Below are positions 16,380-25,000 of a DNA stretch of 56,383 bases, piece after piece. Under the pieces are notes generated by a model. The model was not told the origin of the DNA and made no database searches. It was given only the letters and a program-made list of their open reading frames with translations. Numbering within the stretch: position 1 is the first letter of the stretch; every line of letters starts with the position of its first letter. Source of the DNA: Lysobacterales bacterium (GTDB taxonomy: Bacteria > Pseudomonadota > Gammaproteobacteria > Xanthomonadales > Marinicellaceae); NCBI GenBank assembly GCA_026988115.1, contig JALSLV010000045.1, forward strand, positions 1-56,383, read 5' to 3'. Position numbers and translations under genes: made by a program.

Positions 16380-18142
16380 CTTGGGACTTTAAATTCATTG
16401 CCTTGATAGAAAATTTTGACCTGTTTGGTTTTGGGAGAAATGGCGATGAGCGGGATAACACGACTGCCATGTTTTTCAAGGTAATTTTTAAACGTAAACT
16501 CATCAGTCATTAAGGTGGATTTAACCACGCCACCTTGAGACAAAATACTGGCTAATTGCGCATAGCTTTTGCCGCCGAATAAAATATGACCGCGAAAATC
16601 AATCGTGCTTAAGTGTTTTTCTGAATCTTTATTTTTGTCAACATTGGGTTTAAGCGTGTAAATATTTTTCTTGCCAAATTCAGCAGCGTATTTTTTGGCT
16701 GCCAACGTATTTAGGTGGCGATTCATTGACATGCCCAACAAATGCCCAATACCAATGAGGTGCAAGTGTTGATCCGCGTGTTTTGATACAGGGTTGCCAT
16801 AGTATGTTTTAAAACCTTGCATGCGCGCTTGTTTAATCTGTTGCCAGTAGCTATCGGCAATAACAAAATCAACACCCTCTTTTTGTAAAACCAGGGCAAT
16901 GGCTTGCACCACAGGATTAGCACCAACGATTAACAAACCCAATGCTTCGGGCTCTGCCACTTGCAATGCTTTAGCCAATGGACGAGCTGTAGCACTTTGA
17001 AAAACGACCGTAGTAATAATAATGATAAAGGTCAATGACACCAACAAATCGGCATTGGGGTAATTTATCGCCTCAAGTTTAATCGCAAACAAAGCAGAAA
17101 CAGCAGCCGCGACAATACCACGTGGTGCAATCCACGAGACCATAACTTTTTCTTGCCATTGCAAGTCTGAGCCCAAGGTTGACCACCATACTTTTATCGG
17201 TCGAGCAAAAAACTGAATCATCAAAAACACACCCAGTGATGCCCAACCCAATGACTTGATTTGTTGGAAATCAATACGGGACGCCAAAATTATAAACAAG
17301 CCAGATATAAGCAAAATACTTAAAGACTCTTTAAAGTTTAAAATCTCCTCAATGTGCACGCCTTTCATGTTTGCCAACCAAATGCCCATGACCGTCACCG
17401 CCAGAAGACCGGATTCGTGCTCAAAATGGTTGGACAAACCAAATACTGCAAACACCAATGTTAATGTGAATATATTGTGCAAATATTCAGGCAACAAATG
17501 GTGTTTTAAAATCATACCTAAGGTTTGACCAGCAACAATTCCTAACACCGTACCGATAACAATTAATTTTGTAAAAACCATAAAAACATGACTAAGCTCA
17601 TTGCCACCTGCTTGAGATGAAACAATAAAGGTAAAGACCAAAACTGCAAGCAATGCGCCAATTGGGTCAATGATTATGCCTTCCCAGCGTAAAACATTGG
17701 CAATTTTACTGTTCACTCGCACCGTTCGCAGCATCGGCACAATCACGGTCGGACCTGTGACCACAACCAAAGCACCAAACAAGAATGACATTTGCCATTC
17801 AAAATTCATTAAATAATGCGTGGCAAGCGCAATAATGACCCAACAAATCAATGTTCCAGTTGAAACCAAACGTCGAATAACCTGTTGCAACCCTTTGATT
17901 TCATGAAAATTCAGTGTCAATGCCCCTTCGAAAAGAATCACAGAAACAGCAAGCGAAACCATCGGAAACAACATATCACCAAAAACTTCATCGGGATTAA
18001 GATAACCAGTAATTGGTCCAACTAAAAAACCAAGCAAGAGTAAAAACAAAATGGAAGGGAGTTTAACCCACCAAGAAAACCACTGAGCCAACGAGCCCAA
18101 AACGCCAATAACGGCTAATTTGATTAATATTTCTTCTTGCAT
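16328..18142 (-). CDS. CPA1-type cation/proton antiporter with TrkA-N domain
   Basis: 604 aa. About 12-13 membrane helices (residues 1-390) with the GPTVIVPML and WEGIIIDPIGALLAV blocks of NhaP/CPA1 antiporters, the latter carrying the conserved Asp-Pro. A nucleotide-binding TrkA-N domain (LLIVGANPVVQAIALVL, about 398-500) and a further cytoplasmic domain complete it. It should exchange Na+ or K+ for H+ across the inner membrane under NAD(H)-type or nucleotide control. The start codon overlaps the TerC stop by one base (TAATG), so the two are co-translated. Confidence 0.9.
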   Translation of the reverse strand: MQEEILIKLAVIGVLGSLAQWFSWWVKLPSILFLLLLGFLVGPITGYLNPDEVFGDMLFPMVSLAVSVILFEGALTLNFHEIKGLQQVIRRLVSTGTLICWVIIALATHYLMNFEWQMSFLFGALVVVTGPTVIVPMLRTVRVNSKIANVLRWEGIIIDPIGALLAVLVFTFIVSSQAGGNELSHVFMVFTKLIVIGTVLGIVAGQTLGMILKHHLLPEYLHNIFTLTLVFAVFGLSNHFEHESGLLAVTVMGIWLANMKGVHIEEILNFKESLSILLISGLFIILASRIDFQQIKSLGWASLGVFLMIQFFARPIKVWWSTLGSDLQWQEKVMVSWIAPRGIVAAAVSALFAIKLEAINYPNADLLVSLTFIIIITTVVFQSATARPLAKALQVAEPEALGLLIVGANPVVQAIALVLQKEGVDFVIADSYWQQIKQARMQGFKTYYGNPVSKHADQHLHLIGIGHLLGMSMNRHLNTLAAKKYAAEFGKKNIYTLKPNVDKNKDSEKHLSTIDFRGHILFGGKSYAQLASILSQGGVVKSTLMTDEFTFKNYLEKHGSRVIPLIAISPKTKQVKIFYQGNEFKVPSQWVVVGMFEQLNSEES

Positions 18143-18924
18143 TAATCTTGCTTTTCTTCAATTTTTAAGCGCGATAACTTTTTAGCATACTTGCTTTGTA
18201 CGATTTCGACAATCACCAAAATAGACAAAATAAAATAAAAAGTGGTTTTACTCATAGGCGTAATAGGGAAATTGAAAAATTTAAGGTGCGCCAGATGTCC
18301 GCCCTCACTAATCAACATAATCCCAACAATAAATAAGACAAATAAACCAAGCACTTCGTACATGCGATTTTTTTGTAAAAAAGCTGCTACGCCATCAGCC
18401 ATCCAAATCATCAGTGCCGATGATATAATAATGGCAGTTGCCATAACATAATAATTTTGTGTTAACGCCATGGCACTTAATATGGAATCAAATGAAAAAA
18501 CTAAATTCATGATAACAACCATGGTCAAAACCTTATTAAACGATTGAGGTTTGACCTTTTCATGCATTTCATCTTCTAATGAAAGCATATGCCAAATTTC
18601 TTTGACGGCCGTATACATAATAAAAATGCCGCCAAATAAAACAATCAAGGCATGTATGTTAAAGTGCCCTTCTGCCACTCCTTGCCAATTAAACCCCAGA
18701 ATAGGGTCTTGAAAAAACTGGATGAGTTTCATTAATACATAAAGTAGCACCAATCGCAAAACCACAGCAATACCAATTCCAAGTTTCCGTAATTTAGCCT
18801 GCTTGTCCTTTTCTACGCGTTGCGACTCCAAAGAGATGTACAGCAAATTATCAAAACCTAAAACAGCTTGCAATAAGGTCAACATTAATAAAGTTAGCAA
18901 GTTTTCAATTGTAAATAAATCCAT
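18142..18924 (-). CDS. TerC family integral membrane protein
   Basis: 260 aa with about seven hydrophobic helices. LLQAVLGFDNLLYISL and the later NLVFSFDSILSAMA blocks carry the paired acidic residues typical of TerC. Family members are linked to tellurite resistance and to metal (manganese) export or metallation of exported proteins; the substrate here is unknown. AAGGA precedes the ATG. It is co-transcribed with the CPA1 antiporter downstream, which suggests an ion-homeostasis operon. Confidence 0.92.
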   Translation of the reverse strand: MDLFTIENLLTLLMLTLLQAVLGFDNLLYISLESQRVEKDKQAKLRKLGIGIAVVLRLVLLYVLMKLIQFFQDPILGFNWQGVAEGHFNIHALIVLFGGIFIMYTAVKEIWHMLSLEDEMHEKVKPQSFNKVLTMVVIMNLVFSFDSILSAMALTQNYYVMATAIIISSALMIWMADGVAAFLQKNRMYEVLGLFVLFIVGIMLISEGGHLAHLKFFNFPITPMSKTTFYFILSILVIVEIVQSKYAKKLSRLKIEEKQD

Positions 18925-19051
18925 GTTTTGTCCTTAATATTTTTCAAGAATTAGCAATTATACCTTATAATTTAAACAGAATATAACTTCTTTCTCTTTG
19001 TTTATTGACCAATCAAAGTATAATAAAGCTTTAACTACAAACAATTACAAC

Positions 19052-19534
19052 ATGAAAAAATTATTTTTAATCACCTATTTGGTCATCGCTACAGTAAGCA
19101 TCGCACAAAACCAAGAAGCCAAAAAAGAACACAAAGAAAAAAAAGTTGTGGTCACTCAAGTCATTGATGGTGCAAAAGTTTATGGTAATAAATGGACCAA
19201 CACTGAAGAAAAGATGAACATTGAAAAAGCCATCGCAGAACACGAAATGATTATCGGCGAAGACATGGTATTTACAGGCAATATCGGCAAAGTCTGTCAA
19301 GGCAGTGGTTGTTGGATGATGTTGGAAAGCAACGGTGTCACTGCGCGAGTAGATTTTAACCACCACTCATTTTTCATCCCAAAAGACACACAAGGAACAG
19401 CCGAAGTCTACGGAAAACTCAAATCAAAAATGATGAGTAAAAAAATGCGCAAACACCTAAAAGAGGATGGCGCAGGCGACTTAGCAGAAAAGATATACGA
19501 AATTGTAGCCACCTCAGTCAAAATCAAATCCTAA
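19052..19534 (+). CDS. DUF4920 domain exported protein
   Basis: 160 aa from the ATG at 19052. An in-frame start 18 codons upstream lacks the signal-peptide pattern, while MKKLFLITYLVIATVSIAQ here is a clean leader. The mature part has GKVCQGSGCWMMLE, a cysteine pair typical of DUF4920, and a following VDFNHHSFFIP block. The domain is small and OB-like; function is unknown, with metal or haem binding possible from the Cys/His content. It stands alone, divergent from terC. Confidence 0.8.
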   Translation: MKKLFLITYLVIATVSIAQNQEAKKEHKEKKVVVTQVIDGAKVYGNKWTNTEEKMNIEKAIAEHEMIIGEDMVFTGNIGKVCQGSGCWMMLESNGVTARVDFNHHSFFIPKDTQGTAEVYGKLKSKMMSKKMRKHLKEDGAGDLAEKIYEIVATSVKIKS

Positions 19535-19552
19535 TACACAAACCTCGAGCTC

Positions 19553-19582
19553 TTAAAAGCGAATCAAAAGATTCGCTTTTAA
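19553..19582 (+). terminator. Hairpin after the DUF4920 gene
   Basis: A perfect 13-bp stem (TTAAAAGCGAATC) with an AAAA loop lies between convergent genes. The T-run is inside the 3' arm, so it could act in either direction. Confidence 0.6.
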
Positions 19583-19643
19583 AAAAGGGCAATCAATTAC
19601 TGAAGTTTTTTATACTCGCAACAATAACAAATTAAGCTTGCTG

Positions 19644-21470
19644 TTAATTCTCAAAACCATTAGTAAAGATTAATTCACTGGCTGTTTGGATAGTCAATCC
19701 ATTGACTAAAGTGGTTTTCATCAGTAGCCAATCACCTGATTGGATGGCATTATCATTATTGACATCTAAATACAATGCAACAAGCACATCGTAATTTCCT
19801 GTGCTCAAACTGCTAGGGATTTGAAAGTTTCGCAATAAATGAAGCGTACCACTTTGGTTAATAATTGTGGCTAAATCATTTACAGGATCTGAATAAATCT
19901 CCACACCTTTGATAATACTTGCACCCAATAAAATTGTGCCAAAGTCCCAACTTGAATCAGCTGCATTAAATATTTGGTAATCTAAGTTAATCACATCGTT
20001 GGCTTGTGCGCTGCTTGTATTGATAGTCAAATTATCTAAGCGAATGGGAGAAGAAGCGTATTGACTGCGGTTGCCAATGGGATTATTGTTGGCATTGTAA
20101 TAAAAATCCACAATATCGGCAAAAGACAAACCATTTTGTGCTTGGAACTGCGTTCCCCATTGTGACATGCCACGCCCATGACCGAAACACCCATGCCCAG
20201 CCGATAAGGGATCGGACAAACACGACCAACCAGTAGCAGGTGAACCAATAAAACCATCACCACAGGATAAATCCGCATTGCTGCAATTCAACCCATCATT
20301 GGGGTCATCCCATGCATTGTTTTGCGCCGAATATTCTGAACGTGCAATGAGGGAATTTTTATCCAGCATAATCCCATTGGTGGCTTTGGCAGCATTTCTT
20401 GTTGCCGTATAACTGGTGTTACCAAATGCCTGACAGCAAGGACCTGCACATATATCATAACCTGAATAAGGGCTATTAAGAACATGCCAAGCACCATAAG
20501 ACCGATACGGAATGGAGCCTGCTTTTAAGCTATCGGCTTGCCACGATGAAATCCATTCATTATCTAAACCATTTTGCACATAGGTTTCCAAGCTATATAC
20601 TTGAGAAGTGGAACAATTCGAGCCACAACAAGTGCCACCTGATGCATTAAAACCGACTCGAATATTAGCAGGTGGCACAAGATAAACTGCACCACTAAGC
20701 CGTTCTTGCACCTCATCAACTTGACGACTTGGGGTTTGATGAGTTTTAGCATCAAGCCAACTCTCATCAATTGAATTGGTCAGGACATCCGCTAAGGGAT
20801 GATGCATGGATTTTTCCACAATGCCATGACCTCGCGGCAAGTCAACAATCAATTTAAAGGCGGAACCTTTTTGCAGTTGCGACCAAATAGCCGTTCGGTG
20901 ATTGCCAGCTTGAACGGTAAGAGTGGAATTTTCCTTTATTTCTGCGTGGATTAAAAACCGACCCAAAGCATCACTGGCAACTTGCCAACGATTACTCAGA
21001 TTGGACAATTCAATTACTGCATTTTTCAACGGCATTAAACTTTCTTTATCATAAACATAACCACAGATTGTCGCTTGCTCGCAGGCTATTTGTGCTTGTG
21101 ATTTTTTTAAGGCATCTAAATAAATTGTGGTTAACAGATTTGTCGATTGCACCTCAATATAAGTATGAACAGGCTTATAATCTTTTCTCTCTACATCAAT
21201 AAGCTGAATATAGTCATTGGAACTTACGGAATACCTCCAATCAACGGCTTGCAGTTGTTTTGAATCCACAATTTTTTCTAATGACTTAAACTCATGTCCT
21301 TGTTTTATGCTTTGCCGTTGTTCTTTGGACAAGGACTCTTCACGCACTTGTTTGATGACCACCTGAGCAGTTAATGCTTGACCTGTTTGGCTATCGCGAA
21401 CAACAAATCGACTTTCGCTGGCAAAGCAAAAGAAAGAAAAAAATAAAGTTAATAAAATAGAAAATTTCAT
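19644..21470 (-). CDS. SpoIID/LytB domain secreted protein with NGFE tail
   Basis: 608 aa with a signal peptide (to about FCFAS). Two beta-rich segments follow, the second (about 130-220) resembling a carboxypeptidase-regulatory fold with GYVYDKESLMPLKNAVIEL. The SpoIID/LytB region (about 290-480) is recognisable from the ETYVQNGLDNEW block, the adjacent SLKAGSIPYRSYGAW and the closing GHGRGMSQWGTQ. SpoIID enzymes are glycan-strand lytic or amidase-enhancing proteins. The organism is not a spore-former by any other sign. The region is cysteine-rich (CCGSNC, GPCCQ). The C-terminus ends LIFTNGFEN, like the tail of the FG-GAP protein at 32235-35381. Confidence 0.82.
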   Translation of the reverse strand: MKFSILLTLFFSFFCFASESRFVVRDSQTGQALTAQVVIKQVREESLSKEQRQSIKQGHEFKSLEKIVDSKQLQAVDWRYSVSSNDYIQLIDVERKDYKPVHTYIEVQSTNLLTTIYLDALKKSQAQIACEQATICGYVYDKESLMPLKNAVIELSNLSNRWQVASDALGRFLIHAEIKENSTLTVQAGNHRTAIWSQLQKGSAFKLIVDLPRGHGIVEKSMHHPLADVLTNSIDESWLDAKTHQTPSRQVDEVQERLSGAVYLVPPANIRVGFNASGGTCCGSNCSTSQVYSLETYVQNGLDNEWISSWQADSLKAGSIPYRSYGAWHVLNSPYSGYDICAGPCCQAFGNTSYTATRNAAKATNGIMLDKNSLIARSEYSAQNNAWDDPNDGLNCSNADLSCGDGFIGSPATGWSCLSDPLSAGHGCFGHGRGMSQWGTQFQAQNGLSFADIVDFYYNANNNPIGNRSQYASSPIRLDNLTINTSSAQANDVINLDYQIFNAADSSWDFGTILLGASIIKGVEIYSDPVNDLATIINQSGTLHLLRNFQIPSSLSTGNYDVLVALYLDVNNDNAIQSGDWLLMKTTLVNGLTIQTASELIFTNGFEN

Positions 21471-21580
21471 AAGTACTAAAGTTTAATTGGTAAACTGGTT
21501 TGAGTAAACTAACATCAACACTAACATCCGAACAATTAACAATGTGCAATTGCATCGTGGCAACATCAACGACATCGTTT

Positions 21581-21721
21581 TCAAAACGGATAATTGTGTT
21601 GAATCATTTCAACAATATCCAAACTCTTAAAGCGTGAATCCAGACGCCAATTTTCTGCCAAACCATTTGGAAAAATAGCAAAACACAAACTAAACAATAA
21701 ACCAAATTTCAACTTAAACAT
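21581..21721 (-). CDS. Possible 46-aa secreted peptide or gene remnant
   Basis: An open frame from an ATG at 21721 starts with a convincing leader (MFKLKFGLLFSLCFAIFPNG, then LAEN) and continues for only 22 more residues to a TGA. It lies upstream of the SpoIID gene on the same strand. The short mature part suggests either a small exported peptide or the 5' remnant of a longer gene. I recognise no family. Confidence 0.35.
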   Translation of the reverse strand: MFKLKFGLLFSLCFAIFPNGLAENWRLDSRFKSLDIVEMIQHNYPF

Positions 21722-22072
21722 AACAAACCCTTCGTATTGATGATTTATTGTAGCATTTTTGAAAAAAAAGAATGAAAATATTCTTAACCAAAAGGCATTA
21801 ATGAAATGTAAACTATTGTAAATATGTTGTTGAAGTTATCTTACAGAAGAAACATTTAACTATAATAGATGGCTTAATAAGACTTCACCCCACAGTTTAA
21901 AAAGTTCTAAAATAATAACAATTCTAAAATAATAACAATTCTAAAATAATAACAATTCTAAAAATCAAACTTTGGTATTTAATAAGTCTTCAGTATGTAA
22001 AGAACAATCTTAGAGGAAGTTTCTTAAAAAATTCTTTCTCTAGATAATTAATTAAAATTTTGGAGAGTATGT
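21722..22072. promoter_or_regulatory. Leader region of the giant surface-protein gene
   Basis: About 350 bp, very AT-rich, without a gene. It contains the 17-bp tandem repeat and ends in TTGGAGAG, a ribosome-binding site 5 nt before the ATG at 22073. An out-of-frame ATG at 22069 overlaps the start region. Confidence 0.5.
21905..21963. repeat. 17-bp tandem repeat, about 3.5 copies
   Basis: The unit TTCTAAAATAATAACAA occurs at 21905-21921, 21922-21938 and 21939-21955, with a partial fourth copy to 21963. It lies about 110 bp before the surface-protein start. Perfect copies point to recent expansion and potential copy-number variation. Confidence 0.9.
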
Positions 22073-25000
22073 ATGCAAATCAAAACAAAACATTGCAAAC
22101 GGCTATTGATGCTACTTGTGATGATAATCAGTGTTCCTGTTTATTCAGCAACATTAAATTTAACTACAAAATATGGTAAAACTGGTGGACTTCGAGGCAA
22201 TTTGAACTCGATAGGCGACCAAGTTAACGGCAACATCATTTGTAGCCAAGACAACACCAATGCCAATATTGAGCCAGGTTGTGATATGTTTGATGACCCT
22301 GGTTATGTTGCGGGGGCAAACACCCCTGTGGATGACAGTTATAATGGTGATTTGGTCGTACGTACCAATGATAATTTTGAGCTTATCGCCGCGTGGTCTT
22401 GGCTTGGAAATGCCGGTGGTACTGAAGAACAAGTAACAATTAGCAGCACATTACCAGCAGGCACAAATTTTATTTTTGATGGCATACCTGGGTCATGTGA
22501 CCAAGTGTTAAGCACCTTGAGTGCCGATGGAAAAACCATTAATTGCGTGAGAAAGGATTTTGACACCAATGATGTGGGCTCTTATGCTGAAGATTTAGCT
22601 TTTGCAGTAAGAGTTGAAGGCGATGCAACTAATGGCGATACACCAGGTGCTTTGTCCATGAGCATGGATGACCCTACAGCCTCAGGTCCTGTCACCGATG
22701 GAACAGAGGGAACAAGTTTAGTGATAACAGCTTCACCTCGCTGGAATATTGATAAGGGGCAGTCGTATGGTATTTATACCATTCAAGCTGGAAGAACCGA
22801 TGACATGGGCAATTCAGGTTGGTGGATATGGTATAATTTTTCAATTGAAGTCGATGAAGTTTCTGGTGCAACAGACAGTCCAATTAATCCCGCACTGGGC
22901 AATGAAGCCTTGGCTGGTGGCACGAATGCGACAATAACTTTTACTGATGATTTAAGTAATATTTCTCCAAATGCGAAGTTGGTAACATGGGATACCAATG
23001 GCAGTTTTAGCCCTGTATCCAATGCTTGTGATATGGATACTTACACAAATGGCAACGAACCCTACCCTGCTTTTAACGCAACCAATCCAGATCGCAGTAT
23101 TCAAGTGGCATCCGGTGTCATGGGTGTTACTTGTACCCAAACAGGAAGTTCAGTTGCGGTAACGGTTACTGGTGTCGATACTTCTCTTACTAAGGCTCCA
23201 AAACGTACGCGCACAGGAGGTTTACTTCCTGTGAACAGAAACATTGCGGCTATTGGAGTTATTCGAGTGTTTGTGCCTTTATCCGATGTTGTTAACGCTG
23301 GTGGTACATTGGCTACGCAAAATTGCGTAACAGGTTTTGATCCGAACGGTATATCAGGAGGTTCTAACTTTGGTGCTCTCACTGAAAGTTCACTGGATAA
23401 TTGTTACTCAACAACCCTTAATGCAGTAGCAGGTAGTTGGGATAAAAACTACCGTAAAGGTTGGAGTGATAGACCAGCAGAAATCCCTAAATGGGGTGGA
23501 GGAGGTTGGTCACTTCCTCCGACAGATAGTGCAGTGGTTGAAGGAGGAGATGGAACGGTTACACCAGGTGGTGTCTGGGGAACCTATACGGTTCATAGCA
23601 ATACTGGCGGTACGCCTTTTACAAATGTTACCTTATGTGATGTGATAGACACCGAAACTTATGAAATGACTATTATTGACCCAACGGATGCTTATGGAAC
23701 AGCAGGTACGGGCGTCTTTGACCAGACAATTAATGCCGTTGATTTGTTGTATTCAAGTACTGAAAACAATGCGGGTTTAACCATTGAATACGCCACAGGT
23801 TATGTTGGTTCGTGGCCACCTGATCCAACGGTTGCTCCATCAACTGGGCCAACAGATGAAGTGGTGGATGAATGTTCAGATCCTGGAATTACTTGGTATC
23901 CTGATGTGGTTACAGCCGAAACAACCGATGGTGCACCTGTTTCAAAAGTAAGAATATCAGTACCTTCGTTGAATCCTGGGTTAATTATGGCGATGCGTAT
24001 TAAACACACGGCACGAGCTAATTTCCTTACCTCGGGATTGCCCATTCCTAATGATACCTTATTGATTAATCATGCAACCTACACGCGTGATGGACTTGCG
24101 GGCACAGTTGGCGGCGATGGCAGAAATTGGCGTGCTGGTGACTATATTGCATTAGATGCAACCCAACCTCCACCAAATGGCGGTGGTGGTGACCGTATAA
24201 TTATGGTACGAGCGAAAGCGAGAATATTAAAAGCCATGGGACCAGGTGCGGTAAGTCCTGGTAGTGAAACAACGGTTACCTTAAGCCCTAGTTTTACCAC
24301 AGATGGAACAAATCCAGAAACAGGAACCGTGGTTATTGCCGACTTATTACCTGTTGGAATGGATTATAAATTTGGCTCAACCACGGGCACTTATGGTTCG
24401 GGTGCAACACCTTATGGAGAACCCTTGGTGATTCATCCAACAACCGATGCCGACTGTATGATGCATGTGGCAGACATTGTTAATGAAGGCTTTCCTTGTG
24501 GTGATACCTTAAATGGTGGTGCAACAGGCACCTCTATCTTGGTTTGGGATTTAGGCACTCAAACAACTGGATTGACGATGAATGACTTGATTTTCAATGG
24601 AATTGTTGCTATCGATGCTCCAGCACCTGCAACTTTACAGAATTATGTACAAATCAGTTCGAGTGCGGACACTTCACCTTCTTCACAAAGAGTAGCTAAT
24701 GCCAATACCAGTAACACGGTGCCTTCTTCTTTGTTGATTGTTAAGAGTGTACTCACCCCTTTGCATGAAATAAACTCCACAACCGCTGCCAATAACTGGA
24801 TGGATTTTCAAATTGGTTTGAGAAATGGTTCATCAGGAATTACTGCAACTAATCTCGATTTTATTGATATTCTTCCCTTTAATGGTGATGGAGTCATGGG
24901 CAGTTTCACCTTTACTCCCGCTCCAGGTACAACCGTGCCTAGAAACCGAGTGCCAGCTTCAAACTTTAGTGGCACACTAGAGTTTGATAGCGTGAGCTTT

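Noticed and set aside
21905-21963. CRISPR array
   Set aside because: The 17-bp units are contiguous with no spacers and no cas genes are nearby.
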